Positions 11,491 through 22,441 of a stretch of DNA of 64,000 nt are shown here, piece after piece. The position numbers were made by a program, and so were the translations under genes. The notes under the pieces were generated by a model. The model made no database searches. It was not told the origin of the DNA and saw only the letters and a list, made by a program, of their open reading frames with translations. This DNA comes from Himantopus leucocephalus (Eukaryota > Chordata > Aves > Charadriiformes > Recurvirostridae), in the NCBI GenBank assembly GCA_003993805.1, contig RSEF01000004.1, positions 12,518,211 through 12,582,210 of the forward strand. The letters are read 5' to 3'. Within the stretch, counting starts at the first letter, position 1. Every line of letters begins with the position of its first letter.

Positions 11491-14400
11491 GTGTTTTTAT
11501 TGCCTCTTTTCTAATGACAGTCTGGAAGACTATGGTAAATAATTGTCATAACTGCCAGGAAAAGAAACCAGAGCGAGCACCGAGCATAACAGCACATATA
11601 TTCTCAAAAATAATCCTTGCGCATAAAAATGTCTAATAAAATCTCTTGGAAGTGCTCAACAGTGCAAATGAATCCTGATGCATTTTTCATTAATAATGAG
11701 CATCAAGGAAGAAGAGAATTCAAGCATTAAGTTGAAACCAAGACAAAAGGCTTTACAAAAGGAGTAAAGTCTCACAGTGCCTCTGTCCAAACATTTATTT
11801 GAAACCTTATCTTGCACTCTTTATGCACAAGAAACTCTCAGTGATCTCAGCAGAAGCTTGGCACTTGGGCGTGCAAGGAATGCAGGACTGTGCTCTGGAG
11901 TGATAAGCCTAAAATAATCATGGCTTCATTCTTCAAACTTAGTCAAAACTCCTCAGATGTTCAAAAGTCAAATACCAGCATGAAGACGAAGTAAGTTTTC
12001 ATTTTGCCATTTAAAAATCCACAAATTTTCCTAGAATCTCACCAAGTGCCCATGACTACTTCTAAGATGAAGTATAAGACTTCACCCTTACATTTCTGTA
12101 ATAATGAAATCTCAAACTCGTTCTTTAGCCCCAACTGTGGTGTTCAGCGTGGAGTACATGCATCTTGTTCTTGGTACTGCTTTGATTTGGGACCAATTAT
12201 ATCCTGGGCATGATCTGGACCCACCAGAAGGCTGAGATGATAAATGTACACTATGTCTCTTTGAGTGTAATCTCACATAGTAATGGTGAAGGATTTTTAG
12301 TTATGCCAAATATTCATAACACCCAAGAATCATTACAGAAGCTGAACTCCCATCTAAGTCTACTGCACAGTCTTGCAGAAAGGGCATCCTGTGCCACATC
12401 CATCATATTAGAGAAGGTCCATATCCATGACCAGGAAAGATGCTTTTAAGATGTTCCTGTGATGATAAGAAGGTCCAAATTCTTTATTCCAAGTGGTAGG
12501 ATTGAATTTGTTTCTTGAAATAATTCAAAATTTTGAAAAAATGCTGCAGTTTTTCTCGCTTTTAATTTTGGCATGTGTGTACTGATAGCAGACGCTCTGG
12601 ATACCACAGCTTCTACTGCTGGAGCTAAAAATTCCTCAAGGTATTCTGGAAGCACCAGTATCTTTATATTTTGATTTTTTTTCCCCCAAATAATTTTAGA
12701 GGCATATACAATCTGCCGAAGACAAGATGAGGAAATACTCAGAAAAACAACTATTTCTCCCTATCCATAGGCAAAATAAAGTATAAACACAGCAACACAA
12801 ATGCAGTCTTATATCAAATGAACCATGTAATGGCTTTGAATAGAATGCGTATGTGAATGAGGTGTCTGGTAAGTGGTTATAGAAATGAGTACATCAGTCC
12901 TGTTTCTCCCTTGTATGACTGATGTAACACAATGATAAGCCAGGCAGGTTAGCACTTAATTGCCAAGTTACAAAGCTGAAAAATTAAAATGCCAGGGGGA
13001 ATTTCGTTTTAGTTTGACAATTGTGTTCTTCTGTGGCTAGAAAACAAGCCATAGAAAACCAACGCATTTTATGTGATGTATCAGACATAAGACTGTGTGA
13101 TAGATCTTACATATGAATGTAAAAGTAAATTGTATTTGGGTTGATATGTGACCTTAACTCAATTCTGCCAGCACATTCAACTTATATGCAGCGTTTTAAA
13201 AAATGTGCTAAATTCTGATACAATACCTAGGTGAATATTGATCCTTCATCATCACGGAGAAGCATTGTGTCATTTTTCTAGTTAGAGAGAGGGGGTAAAA
13301 AACCCCCCACTTCTAAGCCACCATAAGACTCAAAATAAATGTAATTGATTTTCTAGTAATAAAGCATTTCCTTTCAAGGAACATAGAAGTCTATATCCTC
13401 TGACCAGCTTCTGGGTAATGGATTCATCCTTATACCATCTCACTACTCTCCTGAGAGTTGGTTGATCAATGTGTTTTATTATAGGATGATTTCTCTACTA
13501 CATCCGAAAGATGCCGGTACTGCATGAAGTCATATTGAGGAAGCTCTTTTCAAAAGCCTCTGCAGCTGTTCCTTAAACTGGTTAATGTCTTACCTCTCAA
13601 ATTCTTCTCCTGAAATCAATATGGCTTCTTTTGGGGTAAGATACTATTCACTGTAAGTAGATCTTCATGAACATGAAGAGAGCAGACAGAATTCAAAGAG
13701 GAGTAGTGTATTGTATTGAATATATGTTAGATTTTATTTCTGTGGCATACCTGGCTGTTGCTCCCCAATGTCTATACTTATATTTTCTGTGGTGTAAGGT
13801 ATTCTTAAGATATGTTTTGAACATTTTTATCATTGCTGTATTTTTGCCAATATCATTAATGAACAGTTATTTTGTAGCTGGTGGCAATGGTGCAGCCACA
13901 CATAAAAAATAATAAACTGACCAGCTAGGCTGCCAAACACATTACAAGAAGACTTTTTTGTGCATTAGGCTTTCACTATACATACATATTAGGTATAGTA
14001 ACAGGAAACAATACCAAAATGTATCAAAAACCATAAATTGGGACAGTGAAATACCTACATTGAAAACACAGTGTCCATAAAAGAGAGTTTTCCTCTACTC
14101 CCAGAAGAAAAGATCTAAAACCTGTTAGGGCGTGAGCAATGTCAGATAAATAAGCAAATGCTGTTCACTTAGTAGTGCTGATGCATTCGAAAGAGAGGCT
14201 TTGATAATTTCTGTGATGGAAGACTCCTTCTGCCAAGTGGCAGAATCAAGACTACTGTGAAACACTGCAATGAAACAACAATCTAAAACACTCAGTGGAG
14301 TTGTTTCTATGGCACTGTACTCCATACAAAGAAATAAGTACAGTCAGGGAAGTAAGAGGAATCAAATAAGCCCCTTCCAAAACTGCCAACCTGAGATCAC

Positions 14401-14793
14401 ATTTTGTGCAGCACTGCATTACAACTGGAAATACAATGAGTAGGATAAGGAGGTTTTTATCACAACATGACCATTTCAAGTCAAGTTCAACTTGGCAGAC
14501 CATGATCCAAACCCACTCTGATCTAGAAGTATTTGATATGAAATAATTCAGCAATTTCAATCTATGACCTAATGGGTATGCCTGTATAAAACTTTTGTTT
14601 AACTGACACTAACTAAATCCCTGCTATACTAATGCAGCTGTGCAGATTGAAGCATGTGAAAAATTGCTCCTGGTGATGATCCCATTGGAAAAATATAAGG
14701 CAATTCATCCACAGTTTTTTTTTTGGTGGCCTGAAAGGCTGAAGCAACACAGATTATCAGGCATTCTTTGAAGGGAAGAACTCTCACAAATTT
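11491..14793. other. Non-coding DNA with one conserved-looking patch
   Basis: Positions 11600-11710 are rich in octamer-like and homeodomain-like words (GTGCAAATGAAT, CATTAATAATG). They include an 11-bp dyad with a 5-nt bulge at 11676-11705 (TGATGC/GCATCA enclosing TCATT/AATGA). At 13291-13307 GGGGGT and ACCCCC form a 6-bp stem around five A residues. No gene or RNA is recognised. Confidence 0.45.
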
Positions 14794-14827
14794 GAGAGAG
14801 AGAGAGAAATTGGGGGGTGGGGGGGAG
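14794..14827. repeat. (GA)n followed by G-rich tract
   Basis: A GA dinucleotide run of about seven units (14794-14807) is followed by six Gs, a T and seven Gs, then AGG (14812-14827). The G-tract could form an intramolecular quadruplex on the plus strand. It is simple-sequence DNA with no evident gene context. Confidence 0.85.
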
Positions 14828-17194
14828 GCTGTCTTTGAGATATTTTTAAAAATCAAAATTCCATGAATATGTACAGCAAAAACACTATAAGAAATGATGA
14901 GCCTCAGGGCTTTCTGCAACGGTCTTGCTTACAGTGTCTTTTATATTCATTGCATTCTGCTTTCACATCAGTGGTACAGGAACAAGCAATGTGCCACGTT
15001 TTATTGTGTCTTATTGTGCCATCGTTATGAAACATAAGAAAGTTGAATGAAAGGCATTATTGAACATATTTTTGTGTTACAAACGCGTGAGTTTGACAAA
15101 ATGTTGCAATCTGCAAGACTTAAACAGCTACATGTAGCAAATGGAGTTTTAATTAAAAGAAAGTCAGAGGCTGAAAATGAGGCCTGTAGATAATGGTTGT
15201 AAAGGGACACTTACTAATAACTCAAATCTTGGTAAGGGACATGTTTCTTCACCTTGAGGATCCATTCACCTACTGAGAGTACATCATCTGTGAGGTTGCC
15301 TGCAAGGTAGAAGGTCAGCATCATTTCCTCGATATGTTGTTCTTGCTTCCTCAAAAGTGCATGCTGAAGGATTTAGAGCCGCAGGAATTACCAGACTTTT
15401 TACACTGTGGGGAACTCAAGCACATCAAGCCCCTTAGGAAATGCACTAATTGGGCTTCCTACCTGCAAGGATCTAACTCTAGAGCGTAACTTGGTACCAA
15501 AGGCATGGAGCATGGACTGCTAGCTACAGAGAATCAAGCTTATCAAGCCTCATGAAGCTCTAAATAATTATTTTGGAACTAAATCAAAAGATTGGGACTC
15601 ATCTTAAAGACAACCAACCCCAAAAAAAAGGAGGAAAGCTGCATTAAGTTATAACCTGTATCAGGAAATAAGAACATTCTGATTATTCATCGAAGGGGTT
15701 CAGTTTTTTTCCAGTCAGATGCTCAACTATGCAATATCATATGTACAGCATTGCTTACAGCTCTTATAAATATTCATGAGTGTCCTCTGATTAATTTTAC
15801 CCTTCCCCAGTCAATTGGGCTTCACAGCTTTGGGTTGGGAAGGTGTTCTATGGAGCTATACAGCAACACTTGTTATTAGGGAGAAGTATATCGTTAATGG
15901 GTCCTCTGAATCTTTTTGGTGGAGAAAAGATGGTGGTGTTTATAAACCTTTTTCCAATGATGTAACTTTTTTCTTTTTCCACATGATGAAGTTAAAAATA
16001 TAAAAATATTTGAAGGCAGTAGAAAAAAAGAATTACTTAATTAGCATTGAAAATAACCTTCCTTATGGGTCAGAAAAAAACCTAAGTGACAAAGGCCTTG
16101 TGAGATAAAGAAATCATCGAATAATTACAGATGGGATCGGTCACCCAGTTGCACAGATACAGGCAGTAGAGTCTTACTGCAAGGAAAGCCACAGTGCAGG
16201 GGTGATTCTTTAGACTGAGGCACTGCAGTTGGTTGGATACTGTGGCAATGTTTCTTATGAGGATACAGACACATGAAATAAAAACATATTTTTTAACATA
16301 TATTAATGGTAAATGGTATTTATCAGCTTCTGCTGGTATTTCTCCCTCCTCCTCTTTGATCCTTTTTTTTCATACTCACTGTGTATTTGGTTTTATTTAG
16401 CCAATTCACTGCTCCCCTTTTTACCCTTTAAAACAGTCAGTGAAAAAAAATCTAGAAGTGAACCTGTAAATATTGTTCTTCTTTCCCTTTCTAAATTGAA
16501 ATACTCAAATCCATGCTAATCAAGTGGGTTGTCAAGAAGTTTGTCTATTCCATTCATGCCACTGGACAGTTGTCTAGATAAGCCAGGGACATCCAGACTC
16601 GGAGCCACAGTAAGCCATGGGGCACCATGGAGGGGAGATTACGAACTCCTGCAATCTATAGAAGACCTGGAGTACAAGGTAAATGGAGGAGGAGTTCAGC
16701 TGCAAGGGACATGGTAGTACTGAAATACTGGTCAGAAAAAAAACCCACAACAAAACTATGCTTATCAGGCAGCAACTTTCAGGAGACCTGATAAACATGC
16801 AGGTAGTGTTAGTAGTGCATGCAGCTTGGGACAAAGGTGGATAAGAGGTGTTGTGGGACTTGCAACGATAGGAAACATTTTGATTGGACTGTACTATAAG
16901 CAGTTGGCTTTTTCTTGGTTGACTTTAAAAAGCAAACTGATGTTGGATATATCTGAAATACGGAAAACAGTGGTGTTAGAAGATACCCAAGTTGCTATAT
17001 GAGTGCTATATGAGAAGATACCCTATATGAGCTAGTCTGGGTAATGAGAGCTGCATCGCCATGCCAAAACAGAAATCAGGAAGATTAATTTACCTTGGTC
17101 TTGGCAAGGACTCCCAGTATCCAAGACAGCTCATTTAAAACTCAGGTATGGCTACAGTATGCTTCAGTCTGCAGTGTAGACACTTTTCTACTTC
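14828..17194. other. Non-coding AT-rich DNA, no gene recognised
   Basis: No gene seen. CTATATGAG occurs three times in short succession at 16995-17003, 17006-17014 and 17023-17031. Small overlapping open frames at 16529-16834 on opposite strands have no domain features. Confidence 0.5.
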
Positions 17195-17254
17195 TCATAG
17201 AATCATAGAATTGTTAAGGTTGGAAGGGACCTTTAAGATCATCTAGTCCAACCG
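17195..17254 (-). mobile_element. CR1 LINE, 3'-terminal fragment
   Basis: Read on the plus strand it begins 'tcatagaatcatagaatt', then 'ggttggaagggacc', and ends at 'agtccaacc'. This is the reverse complement of the avian CR1 3' end with its terminal (ATTCTATGA) repeats. Only about 60 bp remain, so it is a severely 5'-truncated retrotransposon insertion with no coding sequence. Confidence 0.92.
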
Positions 17255-17312
17255 TAAATACTATAATCATACTATACTAATCATGCTAATCATACTCATC
17301 ATACTATAATGA
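17255..17312. repeat. Degenerate 'atcatact' short tandem repeat
   Basis: Directly abutting the CR1 fragment, the words 'aatcatact', 'aatcatgct', 'catactcatcatact' recur in an irregular array of about 58 bp. It begins exactly where the CR1 homology stops, so it probably arose by slippage at or after the insertion. Confidence 0.7.
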
Positions 17313-17934
17313 AGAACAGAAAATGGGATGGCTATTGAACCTACATGAGGTAGTTCATTGTGCAGTGGCGGATTCTCCATCTTGCAGAAGTTGCAGTTCA
17401 GAATTAGACAAGTCTGTGTTAGTTTACACATTTATCCATGGTTTTGGTTTTGTTTTGTTGTTGTTTTTTTTTTTTTAAATTCCATGTCTAAGGAAAACTA
17501 CTCTTTCCAACAATTTCCAGGTACCACAACAATTCCCTGTTGTGCATCACATTTTTCCTTCCCCATCTTAGATGACACTGTGGTGTTCCCATCAGAAAGC
17601 ACTGATTTACTCTCTGAGACTAGGAACACGTTACTAGAAGGAAAAAATAAAGAAGAATCACTTTTCAGCTGATGGTACCTGTTCTGAAAATCAGAGCAAT
17701 TGTAAAGATCAGAGTTCAAATACATGAAAGGACCTGAGTACATAACTTCAGTAACACCCCTCAAAATCCTGCTGAATTTACAATGATCTGTGCACCTAAG
17801 GTTTTCCCCCATTTAGTTTCTCTGTGGGGTCTGATGAAGCAGACAGACTCAGAGCCCACCTGATGGGTGCTTATGAGAGTGAGTTTCACAAGAGGCACAA
17901 TAACCATTCAAAAACCCAGGAAAAGATGTTACAT
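17313..17934. other. Non-coding DNA, no gene recognised
   Basis: Two opposite-strand frames of 104 codons overlap here (17358-17672 + and 17498-17812 -). One includes a poly-Phe stretch from poly-T. Neither shows a domain, and I regard both as chance. Confidence 0.5.
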
Positions 17935-17992
17935 ATGTACGTATATATACACACACATGTATGTGTGTATGTATGTATACATCCATACACAT
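17935..17992. repeat. TG/TA-rich microsatellite
   Basis: Alternating purine-pyrimidine sequence composed of 'tatata', 'cacacaca', 'tgtgtgtatgtatgtata' and 'catacaca'. It is partly self-complementary around 17955 and is a compound microsatellite. Confidence 0.85.
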
Positions 17993-19200
17993 CAGTCAGA
18001 TGACTAGTTATTTCTTCAGAAAAGGAGAGACAATGTTTCTACGTTTTACTTTGTATTATTTTTAGGTTAAAGGTTAAAGGTTTAGGTTAAAAACAAAGCA
18101 CGTTTTGGTGTCCAATGAGTCTTAGTTGGGATACAGGAGAACTTCAAGGCTGAACAAGGCATAAAACCCAGGTTCTACCTCTTTCTGGGTGTCTGTGCTA
18201 ACCACAAAGACTTTTTACAAAGGTAACCACAGCATCATGGTGCCAGCTGTGCTATTAAAAAAGCTGTGAGCTTAGCTAAGCCTTTAAAAGAAGTGACGTG
18301 AGTGTTCAGATGCAGAAAAGTGCCTTAGATGCTAAATGTGCCTTCAAACATACTCATTGAAGGGGATGCTTAAGTGACTCACTCAGAGCTGCGGATCTCA
18401 TTCCAGAAACCACACATATGCAGCGACGCTGGATTCCTATAGTGGACCAAACTGTCTTTTTGGACTGAAGAAGCGAGGTAAGGAAGGAGAGGGATGGATT
18501 ATTACTTTCAGGTCTTTTTGAGCAATGAAACTTTTTGGCTTAAGGTATCACTAAGCAGAGAATACAAGAATAGAAAACCCAACAACATAAATATTCACTC
18601 AGACTAATTAATTAGGCACCACAATTGCATGGCGTTGGTATCAAATACTTTCTGTCATCAAATTTCAAAAGAACTTTTATCTTGCTTCTGTACAAGAATA
18701 AGGAAATGCAAAGAGCATAAATATTTCAAACTGCTTATAATTAAAACTTCATGCGTTTGGCATGAAACCACTCTAGCAAAGAAGGCCAACTGTGTATTAG
18801 TTATACTGCCAATGCGTCCCCCTTTCATGTTAACAGCTGGGCAGTAAACATTGTGTGGCACTGCTTTGCCACAAAAAATATTCTCAGCATGCTTGTGTTA
18901 GTCCTGAAATCTTGTCATTCGTACTGCGCATTAATAGTAAAAGCAAAATGTGAAATGTTCATCAAGGTCTCCCCTGGCCCTCCTTTTTTGTGTGTGTTTT
19001 TTTTCTTTTGGGAATAACCAAATTCTGCAAAGGATGCAGTAAAATGCCTCACCTGACGGATGGTATCAGAGTGACACTCTGCATGAGGAAAGGAATAAAG
19101 GGCTGAAATCACAGAGGGAATTAAATGATGTTGTAATGAAGATGCACTGTAATATGAAAGAATCAGCCTGATGGAGCTCTCATTTAATTTAAACAGCACA
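17993..19200. other. Non-coding DNA, no gene recognised
   Basis: At 18061-18091 a small TTAGGTTAAAGG-like repeat occurs. A TAATTAATTAG homeodomain-like word lies near 18606. Short opposite-strand frames at 18629-18861 have no recognisable features. Confidence 0.5.
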
Positions 19201-19271
19201 GGACAAATTCTGCTCTCAATTACATCAATCCAATACAAATTAAATTAATGGGACAAAGCAGAACTTGACTC
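19201..19271. repeat. Palindromic amniote interspersed repeat fragment
   Basis: The pattern 'aaattctgctctcaattacatcaatcca...attaatggga...cagaacttgac' resembles a dispersed reptile/bird element whose halves are built from 'ctctcagttacaccagtgtaaat' and 'attgacttcaatgg' blocks. The copy is worn, and I assign no family name. Confidence 0.4.
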
Positions 19272-22200
19272 TTTATCCCTTCTGGAAGAAAGAATAGCAA
19301 TTGGAGGGGGGGAAACCCCCGACAACCATGCGACATATTATTTTTGTTGAATAATAGGTTTAAAATCAAATATCAAGTGGCCTCGGGAGACTTTGTGCCA
19401 CTTAATGCTAATCCCTGCAGGAAGCTTTCTGGATATTGGAGCTGCTGGTTTATCAGTTCTGGAACAAGGAGGACTGCATATCCTTCCACTGAAGTGACCA
19501 CACACATGTACCCATGACCTGTTCCACTGTCCAGCAGCATCAATTGCAAATATGCTACTTACCTAAAATGAAGACTGGAATATTTTCATGACCTCAGGGA
19601 AGGCATCTTTCCAGTCTTCTTTTTTTCACAGTGCCTGAGCCAAATTTCTACCAAAGTCACATAGGCAGCAAGTCTCAGTAGTTCAGTTTTCTCAACTGTA
19701 ATAATAGTTAGGGTTCCTTAGTTACTGGTCTCATTTGGATTACAAACCCCCCCTCATTCTAGGCCTCTAACCAAAATTTCCATCTCCACCCTTCCATGCG
19801 TTTCTTCTGTTCCAGCCTTTAAAGCCAATGTCAATATTTATAACAACTAGCTGCTAATACAATCGCATCCATCCACTCTTGCTTAAAGGCAGCCAGGGGA
19901 CTAGTATTTTTTCTCCCGTCCCTGTTCACTCTTAATTACAAAACTCCATTTCTATAGGCTAAATCATTCCTAATAGCACTGAGCCAAGGTCCATTCAATT
20001 TGCAGAGCTGTGTGCAGCCATTTTATTATTTTTACTAGGGCAATTATTTTCTTTCATCTACACAGTGAGTCAAAGTTAAGGTCAATGGTATACAATTTGC
20101 TTCTACTCCAGTTTAATAAGGTCAAATGCATAATGATTCTGTGGTATATTATCATAAATTCATTTTCCACAATAAAGTTAAACTAATTAGGATAATGCAG
20201 CATACCAGTTTTGCACGCTTTGCTCATATCTAAAACCAGTTTGTGCAGTCAAGTTATAAGTTTGGACTGTATTGTTGTGTTCATATCCACCACATATCCT
20301 TAGATAGTGAATCCAGGCTTCAGTTATATAGAATCATACGCGTTGCAAAGTATTTTCAGCGCAATCACAGCTCAACTCAAAAAGGAAGGTGTTGTCATTT
20401 TATCACATGAAATCAGTAAAATTAAGCAAGCCATGGTACAACCACTGCCTTACTCCAATGTAATTGCATCCCATAATACCTTTGTAATTAAGAGAGTCAT
20501 GATATCTCTTTGTGGACTTTAGTTCTAAAGAATGTATAGTTTTTCTTTAATATTTATTGTGGAGTAAGGCATAGAAATTTTATAGCATTAGGTTTTTTCT
20601 GGGAAACTGAAACTTAGCGCTTTCAGTAATTAAAATAAAATCAGCACCAATATTCTACAGTTTGAAAAGCAATACTTTAACAATATGTTCTTTTACTCTG
20701 AAGACACTATCCTGGACAAGTGATTTGGGAATATATGGTATCGTTAACTTGTGTACACATAATACATCATGCTGTTATGGAAGTTGTCATGGTGGATGCA
20801 ATGAATGCATGTGAACAAATATTAGACACCTAAGGCCATCCACTGTCATTATCCATGATGAAGTACCTATTGATGCTAAACTAATCAAATTGTTAACGTT
20901 GGCTGAATATTCTTAACCCTTTCTTTTTGCAAACTAGACTGTCTTGTGTTTGGATACTGAGTGCTCTGTGATTGTTCTATTTTGTCTCTCGGACTCTTTT
21001 CTTGTCCAATTCCTCTAAAAGGAGTTAAATTTTTTTTAAAATATTTTACTAGTTGTTTTATTTCATATTCATTGTTTTATGATAAATGTATACAAGGTCC
21101 CTAAGTTAAGTCCTTTTGTATTTTGCAGTGCATGGTTTATCTGGGATTACATGTTTGAGAATTGCTATAAATCAGTTCTGTGAGCTAGAGATTTTCCTGG
21201 AATGGTGTATAAAAAAGGAGAATTTTCACACAGTTGTGAGGCACTGCACAATATTTGAATACACATAAAAATGAATTACATTGGGTTTTGAACTACCGAC
21301 ATTTCACAAAGGATGATTCAGACTCCATTTATTCTGTTGTATGGAATACTTTTTTAAAATGCATAGGAAAAGCATTGATGTTATTGGTCCAGATTTACTA
21401 ACAGGGACTTGAACCTGTTCATGCTTTCTAAAATGAACTCAGTTTTGTAAACATCTACAAATCTCTCTTCTTCCTTCTGTTCAGTGGCCCAACAATGCAG
21501 CAAACTGCCTTTTTGCAAGATTAAATCCAGAGGTGGTAAAACAGCCATACTGCAAGACAGGTTTGTGTAGATTGTTTTACCAGTGACAGCAAAGTTCCAT
21601 AGTGACCTGAAGTCACTGTGGTATCAGAGACCTGGATCTCATGGAAATATCATAGGCTCAAAATACAAGTGCCCAAAACTCCTCAATTATGAAAAAAAAG
21701 ATGAAGTACATTATTAAACATAGTACTGTGTTAACTAATTCAAAAACCCTCTTAATCTTGTCCCTTAAATTAGAGTAAACTATGAGCTTCTTCAGTATAC
21801 TGCTCAGAAATAAGCTCTGGCCCATGACAGACCTTCATCAATATCAGTGCTGAACCCATATTTAACCATAATATTTAGACAATATTTAGTACGAGAAAAT
21901 TTTGTCAATTCTGCTTTTTTGATCAGGAAACAAATTGCTAATAATGCTGCTAACATTGCCTTTGTATCTGTTTCCTATAATCTGTGGACAAACCTCTCTG
22001 ATTTTTAGGAAGATGTGTATCTGAGCTGGATAAATACAATTTTCAGAAAAAAAATAATCAGACAATATATTCTTTAAAAAAAATAAGGGTTGCTTGGGAG
22101 ACAACTATGTTAATTAGATTTTCAGCATTTAAATATTAAAACTTAAGAAATTGAAATACTAAATGCCATGGGCTTCATGTGAAAAGTCAAACTGCTTCAT

Positions 22201-22341
22201 GAGGAAAACAGAAAAACCTGATTTTTCAGAACTTTTGGGAGAATTAAGATTCAGAGTGCACAATCACATAAAATAAACCTGAATGGATAAACATTTTCTA
22301 TCTTACTATATCGGAGGGATATTTTTCCAACAAATGTTCAT
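19272..22341. other. Non-coding DNA, no gene recognised
   Basis: A GGGGG-AAA-CCCCC foldback sits at 19308-19320. At 19640-19720 'ttcagttttctcaactgtaa' resembles a worn MIR-type SINE core, too weak to call separately. The remainder up to the gap is AT-rich unique DNA with short chance frames. Confidence 0.5.
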
Positions 22342-22441
22342 NNNNNNNNNNNNNNNNNNNNNNNNNNNNNNNNNNNNNNNNNNNNNNNNNNNNNNNNNNN
22401 NNNNNNNNNNNNNNNNNNNNNNNNNNNNNNNNNNNNNNNNN
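22342..22441. other. Assembly gap (100 N)
   Basis: Exactly 100 undetermined bases, the usual placeholder for a gap of unknown length. Neither flank is a recognisable repeat. Open frames drawn across this gap are meaningless. Confidence 0.98.

Noticed and set aside
18061..18091. Interstitial telomeric repeat
   Set aside because: The units are TTAGGT/TTAAAGG rather than TTAGGG and only a few are present, so it is just a short simple repeat.
19640..19720. MIR-type SINE core
   Set aside because: Only about 20 positions resemble the core, and the flanks do not follow the element, so it is too weak to list as a feature.
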